DNA of 64,000 nt from Robiginitomaculum sp. (GCA_021776635.1 JAJFFN010000002.1:140899-204898), one strand, 5' to 3'; counted from the first letter of the stretch, positions 34,393-44,390 are shown. A program made the numbers and translations. The notes: generated by a model not told the origin, from the sequence alone.

Positions 34393-35850
34393 ATGGCCCG
34401 AAAGACGGCACTAAGCGCAAAGTCTCTGGAAGCTCTCGGCGCAGAGCGCCTGGCTCTATTGCTGATGGATATAAGCAATGGTAATCCCGCTTTAAAACGA
34501 AAACTACGGATGGCCTTGGTGGCAAAGGAAGGCGGTAAGGCGCTCATATCCTCTGTTCGAAAACGCCTGCGCGAACTTGGGAGAAGCCGAAGTTATATTG
34601 AGTGGAATAAAGCCAAAGCCTTTATCGCCGAAATAGAGGGATTGCGGCAGGTGATCTTTGAAGATGTCGGCAGTTCTCACCCCGCTGAAGCCGTTGAGTT
34701 GTTTTGGGACTTTCTTGGCATTGCGGTACCTTGTTATGAACGTTGTGATGATAGCCAAGGCTATCTAGGCGGTATTTTTTATCAGGCCCGCGAAGATATG
34801 GGTGTTTTGGCCGAGCAAACCAAACTGGATGGGCGTACGCTATCAGAGCAATTATTCTTGGTCTATCAAGACAGTGGCTATGGTCAGTATGATAGCTTGA
34901 TTTCTATATTGGCACCGTCATTGGGCAGCGAAGGTCTCGATCATCTTCGGACGTTATTTGAGGATTGGCAGGCCGGATTGAAGCCCACGAAAAAAGAGAG
35001 GTGGGACTCAAAGAGCTTTGCGGCTAAATCCGCTCTACAAGAAATCGCGGACGCGCAGGGTGATGTTAAGGCTTACAGGGAGCAATATAGTACTGAGCTA
35101 CAAAAGCGGCCCAGCATAGCTGCCGAGATTGCTCTGCGCTATCTATCCGCGAAACAGCCCCAAGAGGCCATGCAGGTTCTGGACGGCGTTGATGAAGAGC
35201 CTGACCTCGCTAAGGATATCGTATCCAGCATGCATTGTGATCTCTCATGGCATAGTGCCCGCATTGCGGCGCTTGAGGCGTTGGAACATGGGGACGCCGC
35301 TCAAACTCTTCGGTGGGAGGTTTTTCAAACCTCGTTGGACCCGACGATACTTAAAACATATTTGGACCGCATGGCTGGTTTTGACGATGTCGAGGCTGAG
35401 GAACAGGCCTTGCAACATGCGGTGACTTATTCCCACATGTATGGGGCGTTACATTTTTTGATAAATTGGCCACCTCAGGGGGTATCTCAAGAGGTAAGTC
35501 AAAAGCCTTCAAAGACCTTGGCTTTAGACATGGCGGCAAGGTTAATTGAAACACGCTTTGCAGAAATAGATGGCCGCTATTATGAATTGATCGCGCCAGC
35601 CGCCTCAATTTTAGAAGCCCGGCACGCCCTGGCCGCCTGCTTGTTACACCGCTCTCAGATCAATTTTGCACTTAATAATGCCCGTAGTAGCCGATATAAA
35701 CACGCCGCTCGGCATTTGTTGGCTTGTGAAAGTTTAAACGATACAATTGAAGATTATGCTCTTCACACACCCCACAAAGAATATCTCGCAGATTTAAGAG
35801 ATCGTCATGGACGCAAAACATCTTTCTGGGTACATTTTGATAGGGCATAG
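34393..35850 (+). CDS. DUF6880 family protein (module copy 1)
   Basis: A 485-residue, almost entirely helical protein with repeated 35-40-residue helix pairs, for example SHPAEAVELFWDFLGIAVPCYERCDDS and EIALRYLSAKQPQEAMQVLDGV, which looks like a TPR or HEAT-like solenoid. The C-terminus ends in HKEYLADLRDRHGRKTSFW. It is clearly related to, but well diverged from, the copy at 44,990. No catalytic motif is visible. Its constant DUF6429 partner suggests a two-protein complex. Confidence 0.85.
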   Translation: MARKTALSAKSLEALGAERLALLLMDISNGNPALKRKLRMALVAKEGGKALISSVRKRLRELGRSRSYIEWNKAKAFIAEIEGLRQVIFEDVGSSHPAEAVELFWDFLGIAVPCYERCDDSQGYLGGIFYQAREDMGVLAEQTKLDGRTLSEQLFLVYQDSGYGQYDSLISILAPSLGSEGLDHLRTLFEDWQAGLKPTKKERWDSKSFAAKSALQEIADAQGDVKAYREQYSTELQKRPSIAAEIALRYLSAKQPQEAMQVLDGVDEEPDLAKDIVSSMHCDLSWHSARIAALEALEHGDAAQTLRWEVFQTSLDPTILKTYLDRMAGFDDVEAEEQALQHAVTYSHMYGALHFLINWPPQGVSQEVSQKPSKTLALDMAARLIETRFAEIDGRYYELIAPAASILEARHALAACLLHRSQINFALNNARSSRYKHAARHLLACESLNDTIEDYALHTPHKEYLADLRDRHGRKTSFWVHFDRA

Positions 35851-36287
35851 ATTATCAATATGAAGATGAATACTCGAAAAAGGCAGAGGCTTAAAACGCC
35901 CAATACTGTTGAAAAATTCCAAAAATGAAAAACTCGAGATTTCCGCTATTAGAGTAAAATGCTAAAAACCAAGATTAAATTTGCTTGTCCAAACTCATAG
36001 ATACGTCAGAATTGCCATGTCCGAAAATTAGTTACCCCTTCGTATGAAAACTCTAAATCCTCATCTATGAGGCGCAAATTTTTGAGTCAGGAGAAAAAAA
36101 GAATTTTTCAACAGTATTGCCCAAAATAAGCCACTCACGATAATTTCCGCTCACCCCCAAAGTGGACATCCCGCTCGAAAGGCCGGATGCGTAATGTGGG
36201 TTTAGGCAGGTTTGATGATCATTTTACTTCTAAAAAATGACACCTTCGGTTTATGTAAACTTGGAAATGGTTGTCGAGTGGTCATCA
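35851..36287. other. Intergenic region between the DUF6880 gene and phoB
   Basis: This is 437 bases without a gene. A 245-bp inverted-repeat element (listed separately) takes up most of it. The remaining part, from about 36,133, contains a stretch with AAAGTGGAC and CTCGAAAGGCCGGATGCG, similar to sequence near 25,300 and 44,450. No promoter is evident, because both flanking genes end here (DUF6880 rightward, phoB leftward). Confidence 0.5.
35888..36132. mobile_element. MITE-like 245-bp element with 32-bp terminal inverted repeats
   Basis: The left end (35888-35919) begins GGCTTAAAACGCCCAATACT and the right end (36101-36132) read on the other strand begins GGCTTATTTTGGGCAATACT. Both continue GTTGAAAAATTC. 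About 26 of 32 positions match, with a perfect 19-base inner part. No transposase frame fits inside. It looks like a non-autonomous derivative of an insertion sequence. No clear target-site duplication was found. Confidence 0.65.
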
Positions 36288-36971
36288 TTATCCATCTTTA
36301 TCAAGTGCATAGCCTGCACTTCGGATCGTGCGGATCAGGTCTGGTTTATTGTCTTTGTTTAGGGATTTTCTGAGGCGGCCTATGTGGACATCTACTGTGC
36401 GCTCATCCACATAAATATCTGTGCCCCAAACATGGTCGAGGAGCTGGGCGCGGCTCCATACTTTTTGCGGGCGCTCTAGGAAGGTTTTTAGCAGGCGGAA
36501 CTCCGTGGGGCCGAGCTTGATGTTTTCGCCGCCCCTGCTAACGCGGTAGGTTTCAGTATTCATCGTAATGCCTGCGTATGACAGTTCTATATTGCCAATG
36601 CCAGATTTGCGTAAATTAGCTTTGATACGGGCGATCAACTCTTTGATAGAGTGAGGTTTGACCACATAGTCATCTGCACCGACGCCAAGCCCGCGTACTT
36701 TATCGTCCTCGGTTCCGCGCGCGGTCAGCATAATAACGGGAATGGCTTTTGAATCTGGATTGGCTTTAATCTGGCGGCATACCTCTATGCCCGACATATC
36801 GGGCAACATCCAATCAAGCAAGATAATGTCAGGACTGTATTCTTGGATAAGAAGCAAGCCTTCATCTGCCGTGGGCGCATGCTTAACGCGATAGCCTTCG
36901 GCTTCAAGGTTGTATTGCAAGATCTGAGCTTGCATCTGTTCGTCTTCAATGATGAGGATGAGCGGTTTCAT
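36288..36971 (-). CDS. phoB: Phosphate regulon response regulator PhoB
   Basis: A 227-residue OmpR-family regulator. The receiver has EDE (9-11), phospho-acceptor D53 in LLDWMLPD and the KPHS loop. The winged-helix domain ends with DVHIGRLRKSLN and TIRSAGYAL. Phosphorylated by PhoR, it binds Pho boxes such as the array at 41975-42014. It is the last gene of the leftward pst-phoU-phoB operon, 9 bases after phoU. Confidence 0.96.
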   Translation of the reverse strand: MKPLILIIEDEQMQAQILQYNLEAEGYRVKHAPTADEGLLLIQEYSPDIILLDWMLPDMSGIEVCRQIKANPDSKAIPVIMLTARGTEDDKVRGLGVGADDYVVKPHSIKELIARIKANLRKSGIGNIELSYAGITMNTETYRVSRGGENIKLGPTEFRLLKTFLERPQKVWSRAQLLDHVWGTDIYVDERTVDVHIGRLRKSLNKDNKPDLIRTIRSAGYALDKDG

Positions 36972-36980
36972 AATACTGCT

Positions 36981-37715
36981 TTACGAGCCTTCTGTGCTAA
37001 TGTCATCAGGTCCGATAATCATTTTGCTGGTTTTATCACCTTTGGGACGTTTGTCTTCTGGCCACTCACCTGTGACAAGGAAGATAATCTCTTGGGCAAT
37101 GTCGGCAACATGGTCGCCCATGCGTTCAATGTTTTTGGCGATGAATAACAAATGCATACAGCCCGATATATTGCGCACATCTTCCATCATATAGGTAAGA
37201 AGTTCACGGAACAAAGTATTGTGCATTTGGTCAACACCTTCGTCTGCGATACGGATTTCTTGTGCGGTACCCGCATCGCGTTTATTGTGGGCATCGAGAG
37301 CGGATTTAATCATGCTTTGTACAAGCTCGCTCATACGAACTAAAGTTCCAATCGAACCTGTAAACGCTTCGGCTTTGGTGATCGTATTTGTGCGGCGGGC
37401 CATGTTTTTTGTGTAATCACCAATGCGCTCAAGATGGCTAGCCATTTTTAATGTCATCACAACATTACGCAAATCAGCAGCAACAGGCTGGCGCAGAGCT
37501 AGGATTTTTATGGCGTTTTCATTGATCTGTGCCTCTAAATGATTAATGCGCTTGTCGCCTTTTAAAACTTGTTTAGCGAGAACGCGGTCTTCTGTGCGGA
37601 GTGCCTTGGTGGCTTCCAGTAATTGTTTTTCTACAAGCCCGCCCATTTCAAGAAGCAGGCTTTCTATGCGGTTGAGGTCATCATTAAATGAGGAAACAAT
37701 GTGTTCGGTGTTCAT
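36981..37715 (-). CDS. phoU: Phosphate transport system regulator PhoU
   Basis: A 244-residue, all-helical PhoU with the expected two-fold repeat: SFNDDLNRIESLLLEMGGLVEKQL at the start and RMSELVQSMIKSALDAHNKRD in the second half. The metal-binding ExxxD-type helices (HLERIGDYTKNMARR and KNIERMGDHVADIAQE) are intact. It links Pst activity to PhoR signalling when phosphate is high. It lies between pstB and phoB in the operon. Confidence 0.96.
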   Translation of the reverse strand: MNTEHIVSSFNDDLNRIESLLLEMGGLVEKQLLEATKALRTEDRVLAKQVLKGDKRINHLEAQINENAIKILALRQPVAADLRNVVMTLKMASHLERIGDYTKNMARRTNTITKAEAFTGSIGTLVRMSELVQSMIKSALDAHNKRDAGTAQEIRIADEGVDQMHNTLFRELLTYMMEDVRNISGCMHLLFIAKNIERMGDHVADIAQEIIFLVTGEWPEDKRPKGDKTSKMIIGPDDISTEGS

Positions 37716-37724
37716 GACTTTATC

Positions 37725-38528
37725 CTATCCAATTTTACCAGAAATATAATTTTGGGTGCGTTGATCTTCTGGGTTGGTGAAGATCTTTTCAGTAGCACCA
37801 ACTTCAACAAGTGTACCGAGATGAAAGAAGGCCGTCTTTTGCGAAATTCGCGCGGCCTGCGCCATAGAATGAGTGACGGTTACGATCGTGTATTTTTCTC
37901 TCATTTGTTCCATCAAATCTTCAATGACAGCTGTAGCAATCGGGTCGAGGGCGGAGCATGGTTCGTCCATAAGGATGACTTGTGGGTCAACGGCTATGGC
38001 GCGTGCAATACAGAGACGTTGTTGCTGCCCGCCAGATAATCCCGTGCCAGACTCGTCTAGGCGGTCAGAGACTTCATCGTAAAGACCAGCGCGTTTTAAA
38101 GACGTAATCACGATGTCCTTGAGGTGATCTTTGTTATCCGCCAGATCATGAATACGCGGGCCGTAAGCTACATTTTCAAAAATTGATTTCGGGAACGGAT
38201 TTGCCTTTTGGAACACCATACCAATACGCGCACGCAAGGCGACCACATCAACTTTCTTGTCATGTATATCTTGCCCTGCAAAGCGTATATCGCCAGTAAC
38301 TTTGCAAATAGAAATCGTGTCATTCATGCGGTTGAGGCAGCGCAAATATGTCGATTTACCACAACCAGATGGCCCGATAAGCGCCGTGATCTGGTTTTCG
38401 GGAATGTCGAGGCTGACATTATCTATGGCCTGTTTTTTACCGTAGAAAACATCAACATTTTTTGTACTCATAATGGGTGGTTTGACCACTGCCGCATTTT
38501 GCATTTGTATATCCATAGCTATTCCCAT
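37725..38528 (-). CDS. pstB: Phosphate ABC transporter ATP-binding protein PstB
   Basis: A 267-residue ATPase: Walker [11 protein letters not shown]-loop [14 protein letters not shown], signature LSGGQQQR, Walker [14 protein letters not shown] and a switch histidine in VTHSM. It powers import of phosphate through PstAC. The ATG overlaps the pstA stop as TAATG; an ATG at 38516 is also possible. Confidence 0.97.
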   Translation of the reverse strand: MGIAMDIQMQNAAVVKPPIMSTKNVDVFYGKKQAIDNVSLDIPENQITALIGPSGCGKSTYLRCLNRMNDTISICKVTGDIRFAGQDIHDKKVDVVALRARIGMVFQKANPFPKSIFENVAYGPRIHDLADNKDHLKDIVITSLKRAGLYDEVSDRLDESGTGLSGGQQQRLCIARAIAVDPQVILMDEPCSALDPIATAVIEDLMEQMREKYTIVTVTHSMAQAARISQKTAFFHLGTLVEVGATEKIFTNPEDQRTQNYISGKIG

Positions 38529-39805
38529 TACCAGCGCCGTTCTAATTTCTTGCGTAAAAATACGGCAAGTAAATTCATTAATATTAAAAACATGAGCAGC
38601 ACAATTATAGCGGCTGATGTACGCTCAACAAAGCCTTTTTCAGGACTATCCGCCCACAGAAAAATCTGCACGGGCAGAGACGTTGCCGCGTCTGTCACAC
38701 CGTGGGGGATGTCGACAATAAAGGCCACCATACCAATCATCAAAAGCGGCGCGGTTTCGCCGAGAGCTTGCGCCATTCCTAAAATCGTTCCCGTCAGCAT
38801 ACCAGGCATGGCCAGCGGTACAACGTGGTGAAATGTTGTTTGGGTTTTACTAGCGCCTAACCCATAAGCGGCTTGGCGAATGGAATGCGGTACAGAGCGC
38901 AAGCTGGCGCGCGCGGCAATAATAATAGTTGGCAAAGTCATCAGGGCCAGCACCATGCCGCCAACCAAAGGGGTCGAGCGCGGGATATGAAATACACCGA
39001 GGAATATGGACAGCCCAAGCAGTCCAAACACAATAGACGGCACGGCGGCGAGGTTGTTGATATTGACCTCAATCAGGTCTGTAAGTTTAGATTTTCGCGC
39101 ATATTCTTCGAGGTAAACCGCTGTCATAATACCGAGCGGGAAGGCAATGCCGAAGCAAACGAGTAAGGAGAAAAACGAACCTAATGCCGCGCCTAATATC
39201 CCCGCCATTTCTGGCTCACGGCTATCGCCATTGGTAAAAAATGCGGTGTTGAATTTCTTTTTTATCATGCCGCCTGATTTAAGTGTTTTAATATAAGCGA
39301 TATCCGCATCACTCAGGCGGCGTAGGTTCTCGTCGAGGCTTGCATCGATTTTGCCTTTCATAAATAGGTCAACTTCGGAGGAGGCAGAGAGCCATATGGT
39401 TTGGCTTGTTCCGATAAGGTCAGGATTATCACTCACCAATTTACCCATCTCAAATACCGCGCCGCTAGAGAGGAGTTTATATAATCTTTTCTTGCCATTA
39501 CGGTCGGTCACATTTGGGAATGTTTTCGCCAATGCCGCTGTGAGAACGGGCTTATAATTTGCCCGTGCTAACTCTTGCGGGTCGCGCGCGCTAGACGGGT
39601 CAATTATTAGTTCTGAAAACGTGACCTCAAGGCTAATTTTTGTTTGCTGAAAAGCGCCCATACCGCGAAAAATAATCGCGCTAAACATCAAGACTAAAAA
39701 ACCAAGCGCAATCATAATAGCAATGCGGCCACACCATTTAAACCGTGCTTCTTTGGCATGGCGGCGTTTTAAGCTTGGTGATGTTGTGAGGGCATATTCA
39801 GTCAT
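38528..39805 (-). CDS. pstA: Phosphate ABC transporter permease PstA with extended N-terminus
   Basis: A 425-residue permease. The C-terminal 280 residues are the usual PstA membrane domain, with the EAA-like segment [24 protein letters not shown]. Before it is a long N-terminal region (first helix, then about 150 periplasmic residues) typical of alphaproteobacterial PstA with a DUF3333 domain. ATG 39805 overlaps the pstC end by 8 bases and is preferred over the TTG at 39829. Confidence 0.93.
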   Translation of the reverse strand: MTEYALTTSPSLKRRHAKEARFKWCGRIAIMIALGFLVLMFSAIIFRGMGAFQQTKISLEVTFSELIIDPSSARDPQELARANYKPVLTAALAKTFPNVTDRNGKKRLYKLLSSGAVFEMGKLVSDNPDLIGTSQTIWLSASSEVDLFMKGKIDASLDENLRRLSDADIAYIKTLKSGGMIKKKFNTAFFTNGDSREPEMAGILGAALGSFFSLLVCFGIAFPLGIMTAVYLEEYARKSKLTDLIEVNINNLAAVPSIVFGLLGLSIFLGVFHIPRSTPLVGGMVLALMTLPTIIIAARASLRSVPHSIRQAAYGLGASKTQTTFHHVVPLAMPGMLTGTILGMAQALGETAPLLMIGMVAFIVDIPHGVTDAATSLPVQIFLWADSPEKGFVERTSAAIIVLLMFLILMNLLAVFLRKKLERRW

Positions 39806-40754
39806 ATTGTTTCTTGTATTTATCAACAATTTTCAAGGCGATGACGTTGAGGCCAAGCGTTAGAATGAAGAGGAAGAGCGCGATTGCAAAAGCGGCTAAT
39901 GTTTTGGCGCTATCAAATTCTTGGTCACCCGTCAGTAGTGTAACGATTTGTACCGTCATAGTCGTGACGGCTTCTATTGGGTTGAGGCTCAACTTTGCCG
40001 CAAGTCCCGCCGCCATCACCACAATCATAGTTTCGCCAATGGCGCGAGATATGGCTAGCAAGAGACTGCCCATAATGCCCGGCGTTGCCGCAGGGAGAAC
40101 AACTTTGGTAATGGTTTCCGCAGGTGTTGCCCCCATGCCCAAAGATGCGTCGCGTAGGGCTTGCGGAACAGCATTTATAACATCATCGGACAAAGACGAA
40201 ATAAACGGAACCAACATAATGCCCATGACCAGTCCCGCCGCGAGCGCACTTTCAGACGAGATTTCAAAGCCGACGCCAGAACCGCCAGCGCGGATAATCG
40301 GCGCAACGACAAGGGCGGCAAAAAAACCGTAAACAACGGTGGGGATGCCCGCAAGTAATTCGAGGAGCGGCTTAATAATCGCGCGGGTTTTTGGACGTGC
40401 ATATTCCGCCAAATAAACGGCGGATAACAGACCTAGCGGCGTCGCTACTAACATAGCAATGAAGCTAATCAGGAGCGTGCCTGTGAGTAGGGGGATGACA
40501 CCAAAGGCGCCGCTAGATCCTACTTGGTCTTTGCGTATGGCCATTTGCGGCGACCATTCCAGACCAAATAAGAAATCGGTAAGTGGGATTTTTTCAAAAA
40601 ACCGAAAGGCTTCAAATGCAAGTGAAGCCACAATCCCAATTGTGGTGAGGATAGCCACCAGCGAGCTTGCAATCAGTATAGACTGAATTGCAAGTTCTTT
40701 GATTTGTGTGCTGCGGCGCGCATGCCTTAGCGTTAAATCAACTGATGGTTCCAT
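39798..40754 (-). CDS. pstC: Phosphate ABC transporter permease PstC
   Basis: A 318-residue permease with six hydrophobic helices and the cytoplasmic loop PQALRDASLGMGATPAETITKVVLPAA that docks on PstB. A periplasmic insert GLEWSPQMA and GAFGVIPLLTGTLL follow the PstC pattern. It is second in the leftward operon after pstS and coupled to pstA by overlap. Confidence 0.95.
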   Translation of the reverse strand: MEPSVDLTLRHARRSTQIKELAIQSILIASSLVAILTTIGIVASLAFEAFRFFEKIPLTDFLFGLEWSPQMAIRKDQVGSSGAFGVIPLLTGTLLISFIAMLVATPLGLLSAVYLAEYARPKTRAIIKPLLELLAGIPTVVYGFFAALVVAPIIRAGGSGVGFEISSESALAAGLVMGIMLVPFISSLSDDVINAVPQALRDASLGMGATPAETITKVVLPAATPGIMGSLLLAISRAIGETMIVVMAAGLAAKLSLNPIEAVTTMTVQIVTLLTGDQEFDSAKTLAAFAIALFLFILTLGLNVIALKIVDKYKKQYD

Positions 40755-40790
40755 GGGTGAACGTCCTAATCCAAGGTCAATGCTTCAAGG

Positions 40791-41879
40791 TCAGTGCTTC
40801 AACGTCAATGCTTCAAGGCCAAGCGCGCTGGTTTTCCACTTTGCATGTTCAACATCGTTCATAGGAATGAGGCCTTTTTCAGCTAAATACCCATCTTCAC
40901 CGCTAGCTTTATCGCTCATAAACTCAGCGAGATATTCTGTGATGCCCGGTACTTTGCTCACATTGTCTTTCTTGACGTAGAAGTACAAAGACCGCGACAC
41001 GGGGTAGGAGTCATTAGAAATATTCTCAAATGTAGGCGCTTTGCCATCCACAATACTACCTTGAACACTGTCCGCATTTTGATCTAGAAAGCTAAAGCCA
41101 AAAATTCCGAAGGCGCTCGGGTTGGCGTTTAGTTTTTGTACAATTAGATTGTCATTCTCGCCGGCTTCTACAAATGCGCCGTCCTCACGGATGGTGTGGC
41201 AAAGTTCTTTATAGGCGGGCTTGTCGGTTTTCTTCATAGCTTTAACCCAAGGGAAGGTTTTACAGCCGCCTTCCATGGCAAGCTCAACAAATGCGTCGCG
41301 CGTGCCAGAAGTTGGCGGCGGGCCCATGACTTCGATATTCACTTTAGGCAAAGACACATTCACGTCGTTCCAAGTCTTGTAAGGGTTGGCTTGAAGGCCT
41401 CCATTGCCGTCTGGCACTTTTTTGGCAAGCGCTAGAAACACATCCCTAAGACCGAGCTCAAGCTGTGGGGACTTGCGAGAATTGGCCAGCACAATACCGT
41501 CATAACCAACTTTAACCTCGACAATATCATCGATACCGTTGTCAGCGCAGCGCCCCACTTCGGACGCTTTAATACGCCGCGATGCGTTGGTGATATCGGG
41601 ATGGTTTGCGCCAAGACCAGAACAAAACAGTTTTAGCCCGCCGCCTGAGCCTGTGCTCTCAACGATTGGGGTTTTAAATTTTGTGGTGCGTCCGAAGTTT
41701 TCAGCAACCGTTGTTGCAAATGGGTAAACTGTGGACGAACCCACAATTTTTATTTGGTCGCGCATATATGTCGTTTGCTGTGCATCTGATGCTTGGTTGG
41801 TTGTCTTTGGCGCCTCTTTACCGCCGCAAGCCGCTAGGGTAAGGGCGAGCACGCTGGCTGTCATGAATTTGTTTATCAT
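40791..41879 (-). CDS. pstS: Phosphate-binding protein PstS
   Basis: A 362-residue periplasmic binding protein. A lipobox-type signal ends LALTLAACGG. Phosphate-contacting segments are present: GSSTVYPFA near the N-terminus, ESTGSGGGLKLFC, and GPPTSGTRDAF. It captures phosphate for PstCAB. GAGA 5 bases before ATG 41879 favours this start; ATG 41894 is in frame too. It is the first gene of the operon and directly downstream of a strong Pho box. Confidence 0.95.
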   Translation of the reverse strand: MINKFMTASVLALTLAACGGKEAPKTTNQASDAQQTTYMRDQIKIVGSSTVYPFATTVAENFGRTTKFKTPIVESTGSGGGLKLFCSGLGANHPDITNASRRIKASEVGRCADNGIDDIVEVKVGYDGIVLANSRKSPQLELGLRDVFLALAKKVPDGNGGLQANPYKTWNDVNVSLPKVNIEVMGPPPTSGTRDAFVELAMEGGCKTFPWVKAMKKTDKPAYKELCHTIREDGAFVEAGENDNLIVQKLNANPSAFGIFGFSFLDQNADSVQGSIVDGKAPTFENISNDSYPVSRSLYFYVKKDNVSKVPGITEYLAEFMSDKASGEDGYLAEKGLIPMNDVEHAKWKTSALGLEALTLKH

Positions 41880-41974
41880 TGTCATCTCTTTCATTTTTTT
41901 GGCATAAATTGGGCGAAACCGTTTCGCCGTTATCCTGTAAATAATGAATTTTCATGACGCTTTTCATACGCAGC

Positions 41975-42014
41975 TGTGACGCCTATATGACACTTATATG
42001 ATGGTTTTATGACA
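41975..42014 (-). promoter_or_regulatory. Pho box: four 7-bp repeats at exact 11-bp spacing
   Basis: Read leftward (the direction of pstS), the repeats are TGTCATA, CATCATA, TGTCATA and CGTCACA, starting 11 bases apart. This is the layout of two adjacent PhoB dimers (consensus CTGTCAT repeats). They lie about 95-135 bases upstream of pstS and just after the phoR stop, which gives the pst operon its own phosphate-starvation promoter. Confidence 0.85.
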
Positions 42015-42033
42015 AGGCGTGTTTAGGGGGAAT

Positions 42034-43047
42034 TTAGGCGGGGAGAACAACACTGACGAAACTGCCAACACCGACCGCGCTCTCAATAGAAAGCCGGCCG
42101 CGGTGACGATTTAAGATATGTTTTGTAATGGCAAGGCCAAGCCCTGTGCCGCCAGCATCGCGGGAGCGGCCTTTATCGACCCGGTAAAACCGTTCGGTTA
42201 AGCGTGGTAGGTGCTCAGGGGCAATACCTTCACCTTTGTCCTTTATGGTAATTTTTATAGTATCCTCGGCTTGAAAAATTTGCACTTCAACTTGGGTCTT
42301 TGGTTCACTATATTTCAAAGCATTTTCAATCAAGTTTTGAAACACTTCCGTTAACTCGTCTCTATCACCAGTAATAGGCGGCAGATCATCAGAAGCCGTT
42401 AAAACAACTCGGTTTTTGTAATCTGGTTTGCTTTCAGATAACACCGCGATAATCTGGCGGATCAACCTTGGAATACCTACTTCGCCTTTTGGCGGCAAAT
42501 GCTCTTTGGCTTCAAGCTTTGACAACGACAATAGGTCGCCAACCAGCCTTGACATGCGCTGGGTTTCGCCGTGCATCAAGCCGAGAAAATTATCCCGCGC
42601 TTTGACATCTTCGCGCGCTGGCCCTTGCAAAGTTTCTACAATCCCCATGAGGCTGGTAAGGGGAGACCTCAATTCGTGGCTCACATTGGCAACAAATGTA
42701 GACCGCGATTTCTCTGCGTCTATCTCGGCCGAAATATCGATGAGCGTAAACAAAATGCTATCGCACCCCGCACCTACCAAAGATGCAGCACTCGCTTTAT
42801 AAGTCCGCGGCGTTTGCAAATGCAGAACAAGGTCGCAAGTTTTAAGCTCCCCAGTTTTTACCGCCTTACTCAGACACTCAATTGCCCCAGGCTGTCGCAA
42901 CACCCGTACAAAATCCAATCCGGCCAATCCTGCTTCAAATAGGTTTTCCGCAGCACTATTCGCGTTTTGGATTTTATACTCATAATCCAAAATAAGCGCA
43001 GGGTGCGGCAGAGCATCAACAATATTCAGGTATACATGGTTTTGCAT
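42034..43047 (-). CDS. phoR: Phosphate regulon sensor kinase PhoR
   Basis: A 337-residue histidine kinase: a PAS domain (about 6-105), HisKA with H124 in ANVSHELRSPL, and an ATPase domain (NLIENALKYS, KDKGEGI, GGTGLGLAI). It phosphorylates PhoB. No transmembrane helix is seen at the N-terminus, unlike most PhoR proteins, so it is probably soluble and recruited through PhoU/Pst. It is upstream of, and in the same direction as, pstS, separated by the Pho box. Confidence 0.92.
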   Translation of the reverse strand: MQNHVYLNIVDALPHPALILDYEYKIQNANSAAENLFEAGLAGLDFVRVLRQPGAIECLSKAVKTGELKTCDLVLHLQTPRTYKASAASLVGAGCDSILFTLIDISAEIDAEKSRSTFVANVSHELRSPLTSLMGIVETLQGPAREDVKARDNFLGLMHGETQRMSRLVGDLLSLSKLEAKEHLPPKGEVGIPRLIRQIIAVLSESKPDYKNRVVLTASDDLPPITGDRDELTEVFQNLIENALKYSEPKTQVEVQIFQAEDTIKITIKDKGEGIAPEHLPRLTERFYRVDKGRSRDAGGTGLGLAITKHILNRHRGRLSIESAVGVGSFVSVVLPA

Positions 43048-43146
43048 TCTTTTTTGATCCGGTTAATCCGGTCGCACAATATACAAAGTCCCAGCTTGAA
43101 CAACTATTTAACATAAAATATGTTCTTAAGATGATAAATTTAACCA

Positions 43147-44277
43147 TTAGAAATCAAATTGTAATCGCCCAATAATACCATTGCCGTTGTTGGCAGAACC
43201 GTTTTCGGCCTTTGAGTTGAAGTAATTTATGCCAAACCGCGTATATTTGGTTGGCCACCAGTCTGCACCAAGGACAAGAGTTTCCAACTCTCCAGTGTAA
43301 ATATTGTCTTGTAAGTCTACTCTATCGTATCGGCCTACAAGCGAGATCGCACCATAACCGCCTTCGCCTAGAGGTTTATCGACCTTGGGACGGTTAAACT
43401 TTCCACCTTTATATGTTTTTTTACCCCCAAAAAAAACACCAACCTCGCCGTAATAACCACCAAAATTGGCGTCAGGGTTTGCAGTGCTTCCTTTGGCGCT
43501 CAGACTCGCATACTCACCCGAAGCCCAAAAGTTATTGTGGATGATGGCAGTTTCAGCTCCGAAGAAATTGTCACTTTTGGCAAACCGACCCGTATCGATG
43601 ATCCGACTTGGCGCCACATGAGTATAAGGGCGCTGACGATAACGTAGATCGGAGGATGTATCACCTTTTTTACGATGGCGCCATGACACGCCAAGATGAA
43701 TAAGAGTTTCGTCCGTTTTTATCGGATTAAATGTAGCGCGAGTTGCGTATGCACGGCCTTCATTTGTACCGCCGTTGACTTCCAAATTTGTGGTAAATAC
43801 GCCAGCATCAAATGTGTAATTAGATCCAGACGTTCCAACAGAGACGCCGACACGCCGGTCAAAAGCGAAAGCATCAGTGAATGCCGAACGTTCCAGTGTT
43901 GAGATAAAACGAGATGATGTTTGCTCATCCAAAGAGTTGTGGGTTTTGAACTGACCTACCTTGATTTTCAGCTTGCTCGCCGCCGGTGTGAATTGCACAT
44001 AAGCATCCTCAACATTGATCGATTTGCCAGACGCCTTATTGACTTCAAACTTGTATTTTATACTCGAATTGTAGTTGCCGGAGACATTCAAGCGAGCGCG
44101 ACGGACCTCCGTGTCATTGATGCTGCTGTCCGGCGTGTTTAGATTAGCCGTTGTATAGTCAATTTGAACGCGCCCTCCGACTTTTAGGGTTTTTTCTTGC
44201 GCTACGGTCGCTGGTGCCATCACAATTGACAGGGCGAGTAACGATACGGTCATGCCGCCTTTGCTAGTAATATTCAT
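43147..44277 (-). CDS. OprP/OprO-type phosphate-selective porin
   Basis: A 376-residue outer-membrane protein. The signal peptide ends near PATVAQ, the mature N-terminus has LKVGGRVQIDY, and FEVNKASGKSINVEDAYVQF and LKIKVGQFKTHNSLDEQTSSRF are typical of OprP-family barrels. The protein ends in phenylalanine (LQFDF), as expected for Bam-inserted barrels. Its location beside phoR-pst supports phosphate or polyphosphate uptake. Confidence 0.92.
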   Translation of the reverse strand: MNITSKGGMTVSLLALSIVMAPATVAQEKTLKVGGRVQIDYTTANLNTPDSSINDTEVRRARLNVSGNYNSSIKYKFEVNKASGKSINVEDAYVQFTPAASKLKIKVGQFKTHNSLDEQTSSRFISTLERSAFTDAFAFDRRVGVSVGTSGSNYTFDAGVFTTNLEVNGGTNEGRAYATRATFNPIKTDETLIHLGVSWRHRKKGDTSSDLRYRQRPYTHVAPSRIIDTGRFAKSDNFFGAETAIIHNNFWASGEYASLSAKGSTANPDANFGGYYGEVGVFFGGKKTYKGGKFNRPKVDKPLGEGGYGAISLVGRYDRVDLQDNIYTGELETLVLGADWWPTKYTRFGINYFNSKAENGSANNGNGIIGRLQFDF

Positions 44278-44350
44278 TTTTTAACCTTTATAACTTTGTT
44301 GGTGTTAGTGTACATTTTCGCAGAAATAAAAGACAAAACGGCGTAAATTA

Positions 44351-44390
44351 TGTGACGATTCAGTATTTTTTTTGTTTAAAATTTATGACA
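44351..44390 (-). promoter_or_regulatory. Possible weak Pho box upstream of the porin
   Basis: Read leftward, TGTCATA (44384-44390) and CGTCACA (44351-44357) resemble the outer repeats of the pstS box and start 33 bases apart, three 11-bp steps. The two inner positions are degenerate and A-rich. It would fit PhoB control of the porin, but the match is only partial. Confidence 0.35.

Noticed and set aside
33013..36136. A repeat family built on TAAAACGCCC and AATAAGCCACTC motifs (also near 25,361)
   Set aside because: The matches are only 10-15 bases and mostly explained by the MITE-like ends and the 56-bp repeat; chance similarity cannot be excluded.
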